NCBI RefSeq assembly: GCF_038443385.1 | Contig: NZ_CP151726.1 | Coordinates: 1,488,001 to 1,552,000 of the forward strand | Source of the DNA: Stieleria varia | GTDB taxonomy: Bacteria; Planctomycetota; Planctomycetia; Pirellulales; Pirellulaceae | Length of the DNA stretch: 64,000 nt | Direction: 5' to 3' | Shown: piece after piece, positions 18,778 through 27,004 of the stretch | Layout: each line of letters opens with the position of its first letter | Numbering within the stretch: the stretch's first letter is position 1 | Notes under the pieces: model-generated | Databases searched by the model: none | What the model was told of the DNA's origin: nothing | What the model saw: the letters and a program-made list of their open reading frames with translations, nothing else | Position numbers and translations under genes: made by a program

Positions 18778-19194
18778 ATGTGGATTCAGCGAACTTTGAC
18801 GCTACCCGCGGTACGGCGCGGCTACCACCTGATCACCTCTCGGATCATCGATGAGTTGCCTGAGATCAGCGAGACCCAGACGGGGATGTTGCATATTTTT
18901 ATCCAGCATACCAGTGCATCGTTGACGATCAACGAGAACGCGGATCCTGACGTGCGAGTGGATTTTGAGACGGCGATGAATCACGCCGTTCCCGAATCGT
19001 TGCCATACGTGCACACGCTGGAGGGGCCCGATGACATGCCTGCGCACGTGAAAGCGTCGATGTTGGGGTCGAACGTGACGATTCCCATCGGCGGTGGCCG
19101 GTTGCTGTTGGGGACTTGGCAGGGCGTTTATCTGTGTGAGCACCGAGATCACGGGGGCCCTCGGCGGCTGGTGCTTACTTTGATGGGGCAGTGA
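18778..19194 (+). CDS. YjbQ/UPF0047 family protein
   Basis: A 138-residue protein of the usual family length. Family marks are GMLHIFIQHTSASLTINENAD, the HAVPE...Y block, KASMLGSNVTIPIGGGRL and GTWQGVYLCEHRDHGGPRR. Members have been reported to show thiamin-phosphate synthase side activity, but the physiological role is uncertain. Start: the ATG directly after a run rich in stops; no alternative nearby. It stands alone, with the ammonium transporter about 500 bases downstream. Confidence 0.92.
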   Translation: MWIQRTLTLPAVRRGYHLITSRIIDELPEISETQTGMLHIFIQHTSASLTINENADPDVRVDFETAMNHAVPESLPYVHTLEGPDDMPAHVKASMLGSNVTIPIGGGRLLLGTWQGVYLCEHRDHGGPRRLVLTLMGQ

Positions 19195-19704
19195 ATCCTG
19201 CTGGAACGAGAGACAGGCGACGCTGGCTGTGTCGGGCCTCGGGGCCTCGTCCACTACGGCGGGTACTGATTGATAGGTCGCTGGGCGATCACGCATTTCG
19301 CTCGTTTGCGATGCGCGCTTCTTAGGCATCCTCCTGCTTTGCTGCATGTGATGCAGGCATCTCCATGCCTCTGACGTCATGACCGGGATTGGACGTCAAG
19401 AAATCTTGTTTTTTTAAGTCGTTTGTTTCAAGTGACTTAAGTCATGAGGTTCGGAAATGCTAGCCGCTTTGGCCCCGCTGATGCTTAGGACGGCTTTCGA
19501 TCGAGCGGACGATCTGTTTTCCCGCCTTCCAACTCACCAGCAGACTTTCAGTATGGCCCGGGCAGGGGTGGTGGTTTTAGGGAACCGAGACGAGCGCCGG
19601 TTGCGGTGGTAGGGACCGATCAAGGTCCACCGCATGATGCGAGGGAGTGTTTCCCCGCACGCACTTGAATGGTTTTTCAAACTACAAAAAGAAGAGGAAA
19701 TTGC
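19195..19704. promoter_or_regulatory. Upstream region of the ammonium transporter gene
   Basis: About 510 bases without a credible gene. It contains an interrupted dyad TTAAGTC ... GACTTAA at about 19419-19442, next to a run of T. Its role (operator or terminator for yjbQ) is open. I could not identify a convincing sigma-54 -24/-12 site, although nitrogen control of the next gene would be expected. Confidence 0.35.
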
Positions 19705-21177
19705 ATGTCTCTGATGCACAAATTTCGGGTGCCAATGCTGCTGCTCTTTGCAGCGCTGTTGACACTCTCGATCGCGCCCCCGGCAGCATTCGCCCAAGAC
19801 GCAGTGGACGCAACGGCTGCAGAAGTCGAGGCTGCGGCTCCTGCGGAAGTCGAGGCTGAGGCCCCTGCGGAAGCTGAAGCACCTGCGGTGTACGACGCCC
19901 AGGACATGAAATACACGATCAACTCTTTGATCATGTTCATCTGTGCCGTGTTGGTGTTGTTCATGCAAGCCGGGTTCGCGATGGTCGAGGTGGGTTTGAA
20001 CTCTGCCAAGAACACCGTCAACATTCTCGCCAAGAATGTCATGGACCTTTCGGTCGGCGTTCTGCTCTACCTGTTCATCGGATTCGCACTGATGTATCCC
20101 GGTGCTCCTGAGGAAGGTGTGTATCCGGAAGGCTGGTTGGCGAACGGCTACCTGGGAGCACCCAAGGCTTTCGTCGCTGCGGACGATCCGACATCAGGAA
20201 ACTACAGCAATTCCGCAGACTTTCTGTTCCAAGTTGCTTTCGCAGCGACTGCAGCCACGATCGTTTCGGGAGCAGTCGCTGGTCGAATGAAATTCACTGC
20301 GTACCTCATCTACAGCGCGATCCTGACGGGGCTGATTTACCCGATCAGCGGATCGTGGAAATGGGGCGGCGGTTGGCTGAACGAAATGGGCTTTCAGGAT
20401 TTTGCCGGCAGCGTGGTCGTTCACGCGGTGGGTGGCTTTGCAGGTCTTGCTGGTGCGATCATTCTCGGACCGAGGCTGGGTCGCTACACGGCCGACGGCA
20501 AGAGTGTGCCGTTGCCTGGGCACAACATTGCATTCGCAGCGTTGGGTGTATTCATCCTCTGGATCGGATGGTACGGATTCAATCCTGGTAGCCAGTTGAC
20601 CTACGGCAGTGGTGCCGAAGCAGCTGCGACGACCTACATTGCTTTGACGACGACGATCGCTGCTGCCGCTGGAGCCGTGATCGCGATGGTTGTGGGCTGG
20701 GTTCTGTTCAGCAAGCCTGACTTGACGATGGCACTCAACGGTATCCTCGGTGGTTTGGTCGCCATCACTGCCAACTGTGATCGCGTTTCACAAGTGGAGT
20801 CGCTCATCATCGGCGGCATCGGTGGGGCCCTGGTTGTCTTGGGCATCGTCATGTTGGACAAGCTGAAGATCGACGATCCCGTCGGTGCTTGGCCCGTTCA
20901 CGGACTCTGTGGAGTCTGGGGCGGAATTGCAACCGGCATTTTCGGTAACTTGCCAGACGGGATTGAGAGCGTCGGCTCATTCATCACGGTTCAATTGATC
21001 GGCACAGTTGCCATCGTCGCTTGGGCGTTCATCACCATGCTGGGCGTCTTTGTGGTGCTCAAGGCTGTCGGAATGTTGCGGGTCAGCCCAGAAGAAGAGC
21101 AAGCCGGTTTGGACGTGTCCGAGCACGGCATGCAAGCTTATCCGTCAGACGCTGTTGCTGGCGGAGCGATCAGCTGA
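19705..21177 (+). CDS. amtB: Ammonium transporter, Amt family
   Basis: 490 residues from the ATG at 19705, preceded by AGAGGA; an upstream in-frame ATG at 19669 would spoil the signal peptide. A signal peptide (to about AFAQD) is followed by an Ala/Glu/Pro-rich spacer built of near repeats (EVEAAAPAEVEAEAPAEAEAPA region) and then the eleven-helix transporter. The twin pore histidines are present in VVVHAVGGFAGL and WPVHGLCGVWGG, and the Asp before the first in FQDFAGS. It moves ammonium into the cell. A PII gene follows about 420 bases downstream, the common amtB/PII pairing, here with a terminator in between. Confidence 0.96.
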   Translation: MSLMHKFRVPMLLLFAALLTLSIAPPAAFAQDAVDATAAEVEAAAPAEVEAEAPAEAEAPAVYDAQDMKYTINSLIMFICAVLVLFMQAGFAMVEVGLNSAKNTVNILAKNVMDLSVGVLLYLFIGFALMYPGAPEEGVYPEGWLANGYLGAPKAFVAADDPTSGNYSNSADFLFQVAFAATAATIVSGAVAGRMKFTAYLIYSAILTGLIYPISGSWKWGGGWLNEMGFQDFAGSVVVHAVGGFAGLAGAIILGPRLGRYTADGKSVPLPGHNIAFAALGVFILWIGWYGFNPGSQLTYGSGAEAAATTYIALTTTIAAAAGAVIAMVVGWVLFSKPDLTMALNGILGGLVAITANCDRVSQVESLIIGGIGGALVVLGIVMLDKLKIDDPVGAWPVHGLCGVWGGIATGIFGNLPDGIESVGSFITVQLIGTVAIVAWAFITMLGVFVVLKAVGMLRVSPEEEQAGLDVSEHGMQAYPSDAVAGGAIS

Positions 21178-21408
21178 TCGAAAAACGGAACTACCACCGC
21201 GGTCCCGTCGCGTCAGGCGGCCAGTCCGGCTGACGCGGCGGGGCAACCGAACACGGAGATGGTTGGGGGACTATGTGAAAACTTCTTGGCTCTTGCCTGG
21301 GCCAGAAGTTGCCCGGCTCGGGTGGGCGTCCGCCTCGCTCGCCCGAGTTTGGGCTTTCACTCTGAATCATCGCTGGAAACCAGGCGGTTCCACTGCACAC
21401 TTAGGCTC

Positions 21409-21452
21409 AAAGCCGGTATCTCCCCATCGTGGGAGTGCCGGCTTTGTTCTTT
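21409..21452 (+). terminator. Rho-independent terminator after amtB
   Basis: The hairpin AAAGCCGG...CCGGCTTT, with an inner CTCCC/GGGAG part, is followed by TGTTCTTT. It lies about 230 bases after the amtB stop and about 150 before the PII gene, so PII probably has its own promoter. The rest of the 422-base gap holds nothing else that I recognise. Confidence 0.75.
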
Positions 21453-21599
21453 CCGGCTCCATGGGTTAACGTATGAGCCCAGCTAGACATTCGCCCAAAC
21501 ACTGTTGCCGAACTGCGGAAACAGGGGCGGACGTATCATTGCACGAAACAATTCAGGGGAGGACGGCCTCCGCTGAGAGTGTACGAGGAAACCGACACT

Positions 21600-21947
21600 G
21601 TGAAGTTGATCATCGCCATCATTCAGCCATCCAAGCTTGACGCAGTCAAGGAAGCACTGACACGTGTGGACGTTCACCGCTTGACGGTGATGGATTGCCA
21701 AGGATTTGGCCGACAACGCGGGCAAACGGAAGTCTATCGAGGCCGCGAATTCAGCGTCAGTTTGCTTCGCAAGGTGCAGTTGCAAATCGCGGTCAACGAA
21801 GAGTTCGTGCAACCGACCATCGAAGCCATCTTGGCCGGAGGACGCTCAGGCGAAGCAGGCGAGATCGGCGACGGAAAAATCTTTGTCTTGCCCATGGACG
21901 ACTGCGTCCGGATACGTACCGGCGAACGCGGCAGCGAAGCGATCTGA
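21600..21947 (+). CDS. Nitrogen regulatory protein PII (GlnB/GlnK) with Phe51 in the T-loop
   Basis: 115 residues from the GTG at 21600 (GAGGAA about 10 bases upstream), the normal PII length. Signature segments are GFGRQRGQTEVYRG, the K58 segment and GKIGD-like GEIGDGKIFVLP, followed by the C-terminal RIRTGERG. The uridylylated tyrosine (Tyr51 in E. coli) is Phe51 here, within YRGREFSVS; Tyr46 is kept. The cyanobacterial phospho-Ser49 is Arg. ATP/2-oxoglutarate binding residues (Q39, K58) are kept, so effector sensing is likely but neither known covalent switch is possible. It probably gates the AmtB encoded upstream. Confidence 0.94.
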   Translation: MKLIIAIIQPSKLDAVKEALTRVDVHRLTVMDCQGFGRQRGQTEVYRGREFSVSLLRKVQLQIAVNEEFVQPTIEAILAGGRSGEAGEIGDGKIFVLPMDDCVRIRTGERGSEAI

Positions 21948-22089
21948 GTGAGTGTCGCTCGACGTGCCACGTCGATGCGTCCGGGTCGTAGGATCGTGTT
22001 ACCCATCACTGAGGTGGTGCCAAACGCCCTGAGCCGCTGGCCGTCAGGCCACGGGTTTCACGCACTGAATTGGATGCCCGATGGTTGCA

Positions 22090-22122
22090 AGACCCGGCCG
22101 CTGGCGCGTCACGGCTCACGGC
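22090..22122. repeat. Dispersed REP-like motif overlapping a gene end
   Basis: CCGGCCGCTGGCGCGTCACGG is a variant of a motif also seen near 30875-30944, 41832, 46800 and 25708. Here it runs across the stop codon of the methyltransferase gene (22109). Confidence 0.5.
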
Positions 22123-23026
22123 GTTTGGTCGTGTCATGCGTCAGCACGTACTCGTTGCAACCCCAGCCGTTGCCGACGGTCTTGAGGTTCACCACGTGGA
22201 ATCCTTTGCGTGCCAATGGAACGATGACATGTTCCGGCGTGGCGACTTCGAACGGCATGCCGCCTACCCAATCGACCCAGTCGTGCCACGCAGACATCCC
22301 ACGGTCCTTGCGTTTGGCACGCCAATCGGCCAACGGTAGCGGATTGCGAAATCGTGCGAGTCTCGCCATCGCGAACCGCAACTCATAGACCCCGGCAACT
22401 GCAACCACCCACATCCAACGCAGTGATTTGGGCAGACGATGGTACATCCGTTTGATCCACAACCAGCGGCGACTGGCACTTCCCTGGTCATTGTAAATCG
22501 CGATGTACAGCAAGCCCTGCGGGGCAACGCGTTGACTTGCCATTTCGATCGCCCGATCCATTTCGCCGGTGTGGTGCAGAACGCCCCAACTGTAGACCAC
22601 ATCGAACTGGCCCAGTGACTTCATGAACACCGGGTCCAAGACGCTGCCACGATGAATCAGCCAACTGCGTTCGGAGGAGTCCGTGTATCGATCTTTCAAG
22701 GTCTGCGTGCAGTGGACGGACTGTTCGTCGTAGTCGATCGAAACCACATCAGCGCCCAAGCGGTGCGCCGCCAGCGAGAACAGTCCGCTGCCGCTGCCGA
22801 TGTCCAGAAAACGGCAACGGCTGAGATCGTCGACGGCCAGCATGGATTGGAGTGACGCGACTGCCTGCTCGATCCGCTGATCATCCAACGTCTCCAGGAA
22901 AGCGGCCCAGTTTTCGCCGAACGCGAATCGGGTTTCGTCGGGTGACGGCTTGCCCGAATCGGTGCCGGAAACGGCTTCCGTGGGGGGCGATTCAGAGGGG
23001 GGCGAAGCGGGCATAGAACGATCCAT
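22109..23026 (-). CDS. SAM-dependent class I methyltransferase
   Basis: 305 residues from the ATG at 23026; the reading frame stays open upstream but has no further sensible start. Residues about 30-55 contain FAFGENWAAFLETL, seen in many methyltransferases that follow a tRNA- or lipid-type pattern. Motif I is FLDIGSGSGLFSLAA, the acidic residue ending motif II is in VVSIDYDE, and motif IV is FDVVYSWGVLHHTG. The C-terminal region (DWVGGMPFEVATPEHV) is typical of uncharacterised planctomycete and delta-proteobacterial methyltransferases. The substrate is unknown. It is divergent from the SMI1-like gene. Confidence 0.85.
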   Translation of the reverse strand: MDRSMPASPPSESPPTEAVSGTDSGKPSPDETRFAFGENWAAFLETLDDQRIEQAVASLQSMLAVDDLSRCRFLDIGSGSGLFSLAAHRLGADVVSIDYDEQSVHCTQTLKDRYTDSSERSWLIHRGSVLDPVFMKSLGQFDVVYSWGVLHHTGEMDRAIEMASQRVAPQGLLYIAIYNDQGSASRRWLWIKRMYHRLPKSLRWMWVVAVAGVYELRFAMARLARFRNPLPLADWRAKRKDRGMSAWHDWVDWVGGMPFEVATPEHVIVPLARKGFHVVNLKTVGNGWGCNEYVLTHDTTKRREP

Positions 23027-23167
23027 CGAGGTCTGGGACGGTGGCAAATCATACCTCAAGGCCCGCCAACACGCGAAATCACCTATTTCCCCTTGCCGCA
23101 TGGCCCCTCGGGTAGCTAGCCTGCTGAGCCTGATTGTCACACCATCGATCTGTCTACCGTTTGTCCC

Positions 23168-24577
23168 GTGTCCCGTTCTGTTTGTGCCTTGACCGAAGCA
23201 CCGCCAGCCGATCGCCCAACGTCCGACGCGGGGGCCAGATGGTCCCAGCGATTCGAGGACCGTTATCGTTGCTCGCTGCCAGAGGACTTGGCCGACTGGT
23301 TTGATTCCCCGTGGTGGCAAACGCAGGACGAGAACGACGAGTCGACCAAACGCGAAAACCGAGCCATCGAATACGCGTGGCCGGTCTCCATGCCCGAGTT
23401 GCTCTCCGATGCACCGGGCGCCATCTGGCCGGCATTGATGCCCTGCGATTTCGTGCCCCTGTTGGGAAACGGCATCGGAGATTGGTTGTGTTTGCGATTC
23501 AATGCCCACAATCAAGTCAGCGAGATCGTGCAATGGTTTCATGGCGGCGGCGACTGGATCCCTTGGGGAAAATCGCTCAGCGAAGCCATCTTGTTCGACG
23601 CGGTGGTTAACGACCTGCCGGGAGTGCAACGAAGGCACGCGATCGAAGCAGAGTCTTATCAGCGTGGTCAGTCGGCAACCGATCCGGTCGTGCAGTGGGC
23701 GTTGTCGCATCAGCCGCCGGCGATCGCACAGGTTTTTGCAAACGGCATGCGGGAATCCGAATCGATCGTCGACACGTTGTTGCAACACGGGGTTTGCGAA
23801 GTCGCCGTGCGATGCCAACAAGTGGTTTCGCTGTTGCACGACCCGCTCTCCGAAACACTGACATCCGGTGTCACCAAGTCATTGGACATCTCCGAGGCCG
23901 ATCGTACGCGATGGGTGTTTGATACTCATCAGATACCCGAACCCATTTTGATCCAGTTGGAACAGGCGACCGGCCAGCGAGTGCTGCCGTCGCAGAATTG
24001 GCAACAGGTACAAGAGCACTGTGAACGAGTGACTCAGATCGCGCCGCACTTGGCGTGGGCTTGGGACTTGCTGGGTTATTGTCACCAACGTGTGCATCAA
24101 AGCGAAGCGGCACGGGCGGCGTATCGCCAAGGCATCGAGTGCTCCATCTTTACCGATCAATCCGTCCGGCTTCGAACTCACGGTCACACCTCCGATGGTG
24201 TCAAGTTCTCGGCGAGCCAGCTTTCGGCGCTGTTGCAGGATGGAAGTCTCGTGCGTGAGCCAAAAGCATCGGAGGAAGAATCGCTTGCCGAATCGCAATA
24301 CCTGAACCTGCTGTGCGCCGTTCCCGCTGACCGCCGCCGACTGGCAACGACCGAGTTTTGGAAACAGCGATCAGTCGAAGCCGAAAACCAAGGAGACTTG
24401 ACCGCTGCGAGCGATCACGCCTATCGGGCCGGCTGGGACCTGGGAGCCGAACCGATCACCGCCTATCCAGAATTGCTGCAGCGAGTTGCGAGAATCAGCG
24501 AAGCCGCAGGACAGCACGCGATCTCGATCGCGTCGCAAACCCACCGAGACTGCTTCCGCCGTCGCTACCGGGTGTAG
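23168..24577 (+). CDS. SMI1/KNR4-like (SUKH) domain protein with C-terminal helical repeats
   Basis: 469 residues from a GTG. The N-terminal about 150 residues have the SUKH pattern: LPEDLADWFDSPWW, then FVPLLGNGIGDWLCLRFN and IVQWFHGGGDWIPWG. The remainder is helical with a TPR-like part (HLAWAWDLLGYCHQRVHQSEAARAAYRQGIE). SUKH proteins are often immunity proteins against polymorphic toxins, but they also occur as cell-wall or housekeeping proteins. No toxin gene is adjacent, so a conflict role is not supported here. No signal peptide is seen, so it is probably cytoplasmic. Confidence 0.7.
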   Translation: MSRSVCALTEAPPADRPTSDAGARWSQRFEDRYRCSLPEDLADWFDSPWWQTQDENDESTKRENRAIEYAWPVSMPELLSDAPGAIWPALMPCDFVPLLGNGIGDWLCLRFNAHNQVSEIVQWFHGGGDWIPWGKSLSEAILFDAVVNDLPGVQRRHAIEAESYQRGQSATDPVVQWALSHQPPAIAQVFANGMRESESIVDTLLQHGVCEVAVRCQQVVSLLHDPLSETLTSGVTKSLDISEADRTRWVFDTHQIPEPILIQLEQATGQRVLPSQNWQQVQEHCERVTQIAPHLAWAWDLLGYCHQRVHQSEAARAAYRQGIECSIFTDQSVRLRTHGHTSDGVKFSASQLSALLQDGSLVREPKASEEESLAESQYLNLLCAVPADRRRLATTEFWKQRSVEAENQGDLTAASDHAYRAGWDLGAEPITAYPELLQRVARISEAAGQHAISIASQTHRDCFRRRYRV

Positions 24578-24846
24578 CGATTGGAGAGTTCACAATCGAT
24601 CAGCGGCAATGAACGCGTGGTCTGGTGATTTCGTCGAAAGACGACAAACGATGAGGCTACGCAAAGAATGGGGCTGCCCTACGCTGAAACGAAACAATTG
24701 CAGCGAACCCGGACGTCCAGTAACCCGTGTTCCGGACAATATTGCGATGGGGTGTATTTTCGACTTCCGTCTCTGCAGATTGGATGAGTCGGATCTTGAT
24801 TTTGCAAGCAGCGTTTATTCCCCGCGTCATCGGGTATTCCGCCGTG

Positions 24847-25701
24847 CTAAATGGACGCGATGCGATCCAATGCTGCTCGCGTGGCAGCCACGAGATGCTT
24901 GTTTGTTGCGGGATAGTTTCCCGGTGCGACGAACGATGCGTCGTCATGCCTGATCTCTCGGAACGACCCATGAATCTGGCGACATCCGGTGGCTTGAACG
25001 AGCTCCACCGCGTTGTCCGGACTCACTCCCGCCCCTGCCAATATCTCAATTCTATCTCCCGCGAATCGGCGCAAACGGGCGATGTGATCACGTCCTGCCC
25101 AAGCAGTTTCGCATCCGCCGGACGTCAGCACTCGATCGGTTCCCGCGTCGATCAATTGCGAGATCGCAGGCAATGGATTTTCCAGCAGGTCGATCGCGCG
25201 GTGGAATACCAGTTGACGTCCCTGAGTGACACGCCGAAGCTGTCGCCAAAATTCGAGATCCATTGTGCCATCGTCATGTAAAACGCCAGCGACAAGTCCA
25301 TCCGCACCGGCACTGAGTAAATGATCGGCATCACGCAACATCACTTTTCGATCGCCGCTGCTGAATCGGAACCCGGCGCCACGGGGGCGAACCATCGCAA
25401 CAACTGGCAACGTCACCGACTGTTTGACTTCCTCCAACAGTCCAATGCTGGGCGTCAACCCACCCAGATCAAGAGCCACGTTCAATTCCAATCGATCAGC
25501 ACCGCCTGCCGCCGCCGCAACTGCGTCGTCCACCGAAGCAATGCAGACCTCAAGTAGATATCTCGGCTGGGCAACCAAAGTGAACTCCGCTGGGTTTCTA
25601 TGCTTTGTACTCAGAGGGTCACGCGACCGTCTGTTACTACGACGCAAGTGATAGTAGCGACTTGGCTCAGGTTGAAAGTAGGACGTTGCTGTTTGATTCA
25701 T
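24847..25701 (-). CDS. cutC: CutC family protein (copper homeostasis family)
   Basis: 284 residues, slightly longer than usual because of about 45 extra N-terminal residues; translation may start later, near YLLEVCIASVDDA. The TIM-barrel family marks are present: GGADRLELNVALDLGGLTPS, MVRPRGAGFRFS, DGLVAGVLHDDG, FHRAIDL, VLTSGGCETAW, ILAGAGVSPDN and IHGSFRE. The family was named for copper tolerance, though its true reaction is unsettled. The gene begins next to the expanded MITE/REP region. Confidence 0.92.
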   Translation of the reverse strand: MNQTATSYFQPEPSRYYHLRRSNRRSRDPLSTKHRNPAEFTLVAQPRYLLEVCIASVDDAVAAAAGGADRLELNVALDLGGLTPSIGLLEEVKQSVTLPVVAMVRPRGAGFRFSSGDRKVMLRDADHLLSAGADGLVAGVLHDDGTMDLEFWRQLRRVTQGRQLVFHRAIDLLENPLPAISQLIDAGTDRVLTSGGCETAWAGRDHIARLRRFAGDRIEILAGAGVSPDNAVELVQATGCRQIHGSFREIRHDDASFVAPGNYPATNKHLVAATRAALDRIASI

Positions 25702-25724
25702 CTGCCGCTATCGCGTGGCGGCTG

Positions 25725-26102
25725 ATCTGCTACTGCCGGCGCAGCTGGTGACCCCAGTGAGCCTCAGGCGCTAGCCGTGGGCCTGAGGCGGATCTGCTAC
25801 TGCCGGCGCAGCTGGTGTCACCAGTGAGCCTCAGGCGCTAGCCGTGGGCCTAAGGCGGATCTGCTACTGCCGGCGCAGCTGGTGACCCCAGTGAGCCTCA
25901 GGCGCTAGCCGTGGGCCTGAGGCTGATCTGCTACTGCCGGCGCAGCTGGTGTCACCAGTGAGCCTCAGGCGCTAGCCGTGGGCCTGAGGCTGATTGTGGT
26001 GCCGGCCCACGGCTAGCGTCTGAGGCTCACTTTGATTGCGAATCATGGAACGAAAACTTGGACTGAAAAAACAATGTCAACCCCAAACTTTGAGCAATCC
26101 AG
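25725..26102. mobile_element. MITE-like element, copy C, reversed, with a 67-bp unit in four tandem copies
   Basis: The right part (from about 25993) is the reverse complement of copies A and B, ending in CCAAACTTTGAGCAATCCAG. The left part is a tandem array of a 67-bp unit starting ATCTGCTACTGCCGGCGCAG at 25725, 25792, 25859 and 25926. The units differ at a few sites only (GACCCC/GTCACC; GAGGCGG/AAGGCGG/GAGGCTG). Each unit carries one arm of the element's palindrome. No coding potential. It fills the gap between cutC and the DUF4254 gene. Confidence 0.88.
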
Positions 26103-26167
26103 GCTAGCGCACTCCGGTTGATGCAATATCCGGGCGACGCGTCGCGGCTCCCTCAATCAACCTCCTG

Positions 26168-26770
26168 CTAAGCGTTGTAGATCGCTGGGTTCAGGGATGG
26201 GTCGTTGTACATCTTCATTTGACGGTAGGTCTTGTGGCGTTTTCGGCCAGCAAAGATATCGTCGATCAGGTCCTGGAGTGAGCGAGAAAGATCGCTGTGC
26301 TGCTGCTGGCACAGTGCGATACGATCCTGAACCTTTTGCACATGGTCGCTGCCGGCATCTTCTCGCTCCAATTGCTCGGCATAGTGGTACAGTCGCAATG
26401 ACATGATCGAGAGACGGTCGATTGCGCTGCCGGAGGTTTCGGTGTTGATGGGTGCGTCGTTCGCAGGCGTCACCCCGGCGGCGGTCAAACGTTCCGTGAT
26501 CGCGTCGTCCAGCTTTTCGATCATGTCGTTGCGTTGCTGATTCAACTTGTCAATGGCTCGCTTGACCGTGGCGATCTGTTGGTCATCCGCAGTGGGGCTG
26601 CGGGCAATGTCTTCTTGATGCCACAGACGATAGTTGTACTCGTGTTGCTGGCACACCAATGCCATGAAACCTTCGTAGGGATTGGAGATTTCCTCTTGAT
26701 GCCATAAAGCGACCGTATCGATTTGCAGTTTTGTCAGTTCCGTGACGGGAGGCAACGCGGTGTCAGACAT
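26168..26770 (-). CDS. DUF4254 domain protein
   Basis: 200 residues from the ATG at 26770; the frame upstream runs through a palindromic repeat and is not convincing. The protein is helical and charged. It has twin WHQEE/WHQED motifs (TVALWHQEEISNPYEGF, NYRLWHQEDIARSP) and NQQRNDMIEKLDD, which match DUF4254 as I know it. The function is unknown. In other bacteria, members sit near sugar or lipid glycosylation genes. Here the neighbour is the large protein kinase, divergent only in repeat context. Confidence 0.78.
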   Translation of the reverse strand: MSDTALPPVTELTKLQIDTVALWHQEEISNPYEGFMALVCQQHEYNYRLWHQEDIARSPTADDQQIATVKRAIDKLNQQRNDMIEKLDDAITERLTAAGVTPANDAPINTETSGSAIDRLSIMSLRLYHYAEQLEREDAGSDHVQKVQDRIALCQQQHSDLSRSLQDLIDDIFAGRKRHKTYRQMKMYNDPSLNPAIYNA

Positions 26771-26837
26771 GTCAGAAAATACTCCGTGATGAGGCAGGCT
26801 AATCAAGGCCTGGGATAGAGAAACGCAAAATAGCCGT

Positions 26838-26945
26838 AAGGAACGCATCATCAAAAGATGGCGTAGTGGATTTCGCCAGAAATCCTGTGCGAAAGGAATT
26901 CTGGCGAATCCCACTACCAGGTGCGCCAGTAAGTGGTTCATCGGT
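26838..26945. repeat. Palindromic repeat of about 95 bp, copy 1
   Basis: The core inverted repeat is GTGGATTTCGCCAGAAAT...ATTCTGGCGAATCCCAC, with AAGGAACGCATCATCAA in front and AGGTGCGCCAGTAA behind. Copy 2 is at 31549-31651 with the same flanks in degenerate form. It lies between the DUF4254 gene and the kinase gene. Confidence 0.8.
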
Positions 26946-27004
26946 CCTAAACTGGTTTTGGGACCAGATTGTAACAAGCTGTCTCGAATGCTCCCATCGG
27001 AGTT

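Noticed and set aside
23027..23839. Upstream extension of the methyltransferase frame
   Set aside because: It would overlap the start of the SMI1-like gene in antisense and has no family similarity; the ATG at 23026 gives a normal protein.
23168..24577. Toxin-immunity pair suggested by the SUKH-like domain
   Set aside because: No toxin-like gene next to it; the flanking genes are a methyltransferase and cutC.
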